Shown here: in pieces, positions 11,277 through 13,099 of the stretch
Position numbering within the stretch: position 1 is the stretch's first letter
Layout: every line of letters begins with the position of its first letter
From: Bacteroidales bacterium
Lineage (GTDB): Bacteria; Bacteroidota; Bacteroidia; Bacteroidales; VadinHA17
DNA: 13,099 nt
Assembly (NCBI GenBank): GCA_016936695.1
Contig: JAFGXK010000073.1
Span: forward strand, 1-13,099
Direction of reading: 5' to 3'
The notes under the pieces: generated by a model
What the model was told of the DNA's origin: nothing
The model's input: the letters and a program-made list of their open reading frames with translations, nothing else
Database searches by the model: none
Translations under genes and position numbers: made by a program

Positions 11277-13099
11277 ATGAAAACACTCCGTTCCATTTTG
11301 CTGTTGCTTACAGCAACATTATTTTCTTTCTCATTTACAACCTGTTCAGACCAGAGCAGTCAGAAGCCTCAACCTGTCCTGGGATCAAAATCCGTAACAA
11401 TCCTTGTTAAAGGAGGATTGCAATTCAGGGACCTCAACAAGAACGGGGAACTTGACATTTATGAAGATTGGCGTCTTTCCGATTCATCAAGAATAACCGA
11501 CCTGCTGAGCCAGATGACACTTGAGGAAAAGGTTGGGCTGATGTTCCATCCTAACATTGCAGTTCCGGCCGATGGTGTTGTCAAATACGATTTAACAGAG
11601 GAAGAAAAAGCCGCGCTGGCCAGTGCCGCTAATGAAAACTATGCCGGGCCTATAGGTCCGGGTGGTCAGGGACCTGCAGGAGGTGGTATGGCAATGGGCC
11701 AGATGAGAAGGATTGCCACTGCGAAATCATTTCTGGAGGAAAAACATTTCAGAAATATCCTGAATAATGGGGTAGCTCCCGTAAGGGAATTCGCAACATG
11801 GTCGAACAAAATGCAGGAGATCGCTGAAGCTACCAGACTGGGAATACCGATTATGTTCTCAACCGATCCTCGTCATGGTGCAACCCTTGGGGCACATGTC
11901 AGCGGCACACAGTATTTTTCTCAGTGGCCCAGTAAAGAAGGACAGGTTGGGATAACCTCTGCCCGCGATACCGCAATTATGAAAAAATTCGGCGAAGCGG
12001 TAGCTGAGGAATATCGTGCGGTGGGACTTCATATGATCCTTGGCCCCCAGATCGATGTTATGACCGAGCCCAGATGGAGCCGCAACATGGGTTGCTTTTC
12101 AGAGGATGCAAATCTCACAACTGAAATGCTTGCCGCCTTTATGGACGGAGCCCAGGGAAAAGATGTAGGTCCGGGAAATATCCTCGTCCATCTAAAACAC
12201 TGGCCGGGAGCAGGGCCCCATGAAGACGGTACAGGACAGTGGCTGACATATCCGGGTAATAATTTTGATTACCATCTCATCCCCTGGAAAAAGGGAATTG
12301 AAAAAGGGGCTCTCGCAGCCATGGGATATTATAGCGGAACATATTATGATTCTCTTAATGTAAATTACTCCTATCACGTATCAACTGAAATCCTGTACCG
12401 TCAGCTTGGATTCAAAGGTGCCATATGTACCGACTGGGGAGTTGTGAGCAGGGGACCTCTGAAACCGAGTCTGCAGGGCAAGACCACACTGAAAGACAAT
12501 ATGGAAATGATCATTAATGCCGGCGTTGACCAGATGGGAAGCGAAACAAACAACCAGCTGGTGCTGGAACTGGTAAAGGAAGGCAAGGTGACTGAAGAAA
12601 GAGTAAACGAGGCAGCCGGACGGATACTTCAGTGGCATTTCAAACTCGGACTGTTTGAAAATCCCTATGTAGATCCCGAAGCTGCAACCACAATAGTACA
12701 GAGTGAAAAGAATCAGAAGTTTGGATATCAGGCACAGCTCAAATCAATAGTTCTTCTGGTAAATGACGGAGTCCTCCCTGCGAATGAAAATATAAAGATC
12801 TACGTTGAAGGAATCGATAAGGAAACAGCAGGGAAGTATGCCACAGTGGTTGATAATCCCAAAGAAGCTGACCTAATACTTGTCAGGACAACCACCGAAG
12901 AGGAAAGAGAATTCCGGGGATTCGGAGGAGGTATGCCCGGACAGGGACAAGGACAGGGGAATCAGCGTCCTGCCCGCAGACCTCAGACTAATCCAGGACA
13001 ACCAGCAGCTGCAGCGAATCCCTTTGCCCCCAGAGAGGTCAATATAGATTTCCCTGCTAAGAAATGGGACAATATTAAAACACTTGCCGGAACAGGCAA
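11277..13099 (+). CDS. GH3 beta-glucosidase/exo-glycosidase, probable lipoprotein (3' truncated by window edge)
   Basis: 607 residues of a family 3 glycoside hydrolase are visible, with no stop before the edge. The N-terminus MKTLRSILLLLTATLFSFSFTTC suggests a lipoprotein with lipidated Cys23 (imperfect lipobox F-T-T-C), followed by a polar tether SDQSSQKPQP. LNKNGELDIYEDW (53-65) resembles a Ca-binding loop often seen before the GH3 barrel. In the (beta/alpha)8 domain are FSTDPRHGATLG (R199-H200), LGPQIDVMTEPRW, VHLKHWPGAG (K307-H308, the KHFPG motif) and the nucleophile D386 in ICTDWGVV (usual SDW). The second domain begins near 485 (LKSIVLLVNDGVLP). There it has an odd low-complexity insert at about 547-586, rich in Gly, Gln, Pro and Ala (GGGMPGQGQGQG, then PGQPAAAANPFAP). 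It is probably anchored to the outer membrane and acts on beta-glucosides or related glycosides; the exact substrate cannot be told. It is transcribed divergently from the minus-strand block. Confidence 0.93.
   Translation, partial: MKTLRSILLLLTATLFSFSFTTCSDQSSQKPQPVLGSKSVTILVKGGLQFRDLNKNGELDIYEDWRLSDSSRITDLLSQMTLEEKVGLMFHPNIAVPADGVVKYDLTEEEKAALASAANENYAGPIGPGGQGPAGGGMAMGQMRRIATAKSFLEEKHFRNILNNGVAPVREFATWSNKMQEIAEATRLGIPIMFSTDPRHGATLGAHVSGTQYFSQWPSKEGQVGITSARDTAIMKKFGEAVAEEYRAVGLHMILGPQIDVMTEPRWSRNMGCFSEDANLTTEMLAAFMDGAQGKDVGPGNILVHLKHWPGAGPHEDGTGQWLTYPGNNFDYHLIPWKKGIEKGALAAMGYYSGTYYDSLNVNYSYHVSTEILYRQLGFKGAICTDWGVVSRGPLKPSLQGKTTLKDNMEMIINAGVDQMGSETNNQLVLELVKEGKVTEERVNEAAGRILQWHFKLGLFENPYVDPEAATTIVQSEKNQKFGYQAQLKSIVLLVNDGVLPANENIKIYVEGIDKETAGKYATVVDNPKEADLILVRTTTEEEREFRGFGGGMPGQGQGQGNQRPARRPQTNPGQPAAAANPFAPREVNIDFPAKKWDNIKTLAGTG

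Overview
The window looks like a chromosome fragment from a Bacteroidota (Bacteroidales-like) bacterium, probably one that lives on complex carbohydrates. The evidence is indirect. Almost every protein has a signal peptide ending in the A/G-Q style common in this phylum. Shine-Dalgarno sequences are weak or absent. An outer-membrane barrel ends in a C-terminal Phe. The glycosidases (two GH3 enzymes plus a GH2 relic) are of types abundant in Bacteroidota. No rRNA, tRNA, CRISPR array, transposase or integrase gene is visible.

Layout. 1-869 (+) is the 3' end of a BglX-like GH3 beta-glucosidase. 879-1030 is a degenerate 8/9-bp tandem repeat filling the gap to a convergent gene. 1032-2312 (-) encodes a secreted PQQ-like beta-propeller. 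2313-2779 is a divergent intergenic region with a perfect 29-bp palindrome and a short GC-rich hairpin segment. 2780-3742 (+) is a secreted alpha/beta-hydrolase (esterase). 3743-4732 has no intact gene. It contains two three-hairpin modules in inverted orientation (3908-3994 and 4268-4349) that bracket a 36-bp tandem array (about 3969-4200), followed by a decayed, internally deleted scrap of a GH2 beta-galactosidase (about 4534-4676, minus strand).

From 11105 down to 4733 four genes run on the minus strand. They are a small secreted 100-residue protein, a serine hydrolase of the class C beta-lactamase/esterase fold, an outer-membrane beta-barrel with a helical N-terminal extension, and a large secreted multidomain protein of unknown function. 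The last two are 23 bp apart and are almost certainly co-transcribed. Divergent from this block, 11277-13099 (+) is the 5' part of a second GH3 enzyme, a probable lipoprotein with an unusual Gly/Gln/Pro-rich insert; it is cut by the window edge.

How it fits together (inference). The GH3 enzymes, esterase and serine hydrolase suit extracytoplasmic breakdown of decorated plant or algal glycans, but no SusC/SusD pair or regulator is present here, so this is not a canonical polysaccharide utilisation locus within the window. The best candidate for something undescribed is the two-gene barrel plus secreted multidomain unit. The most distinctive non-coding structure is the inverted hairpin-module and tandem-array island, whose array appears to have grown out of the tail of one hairpin module.
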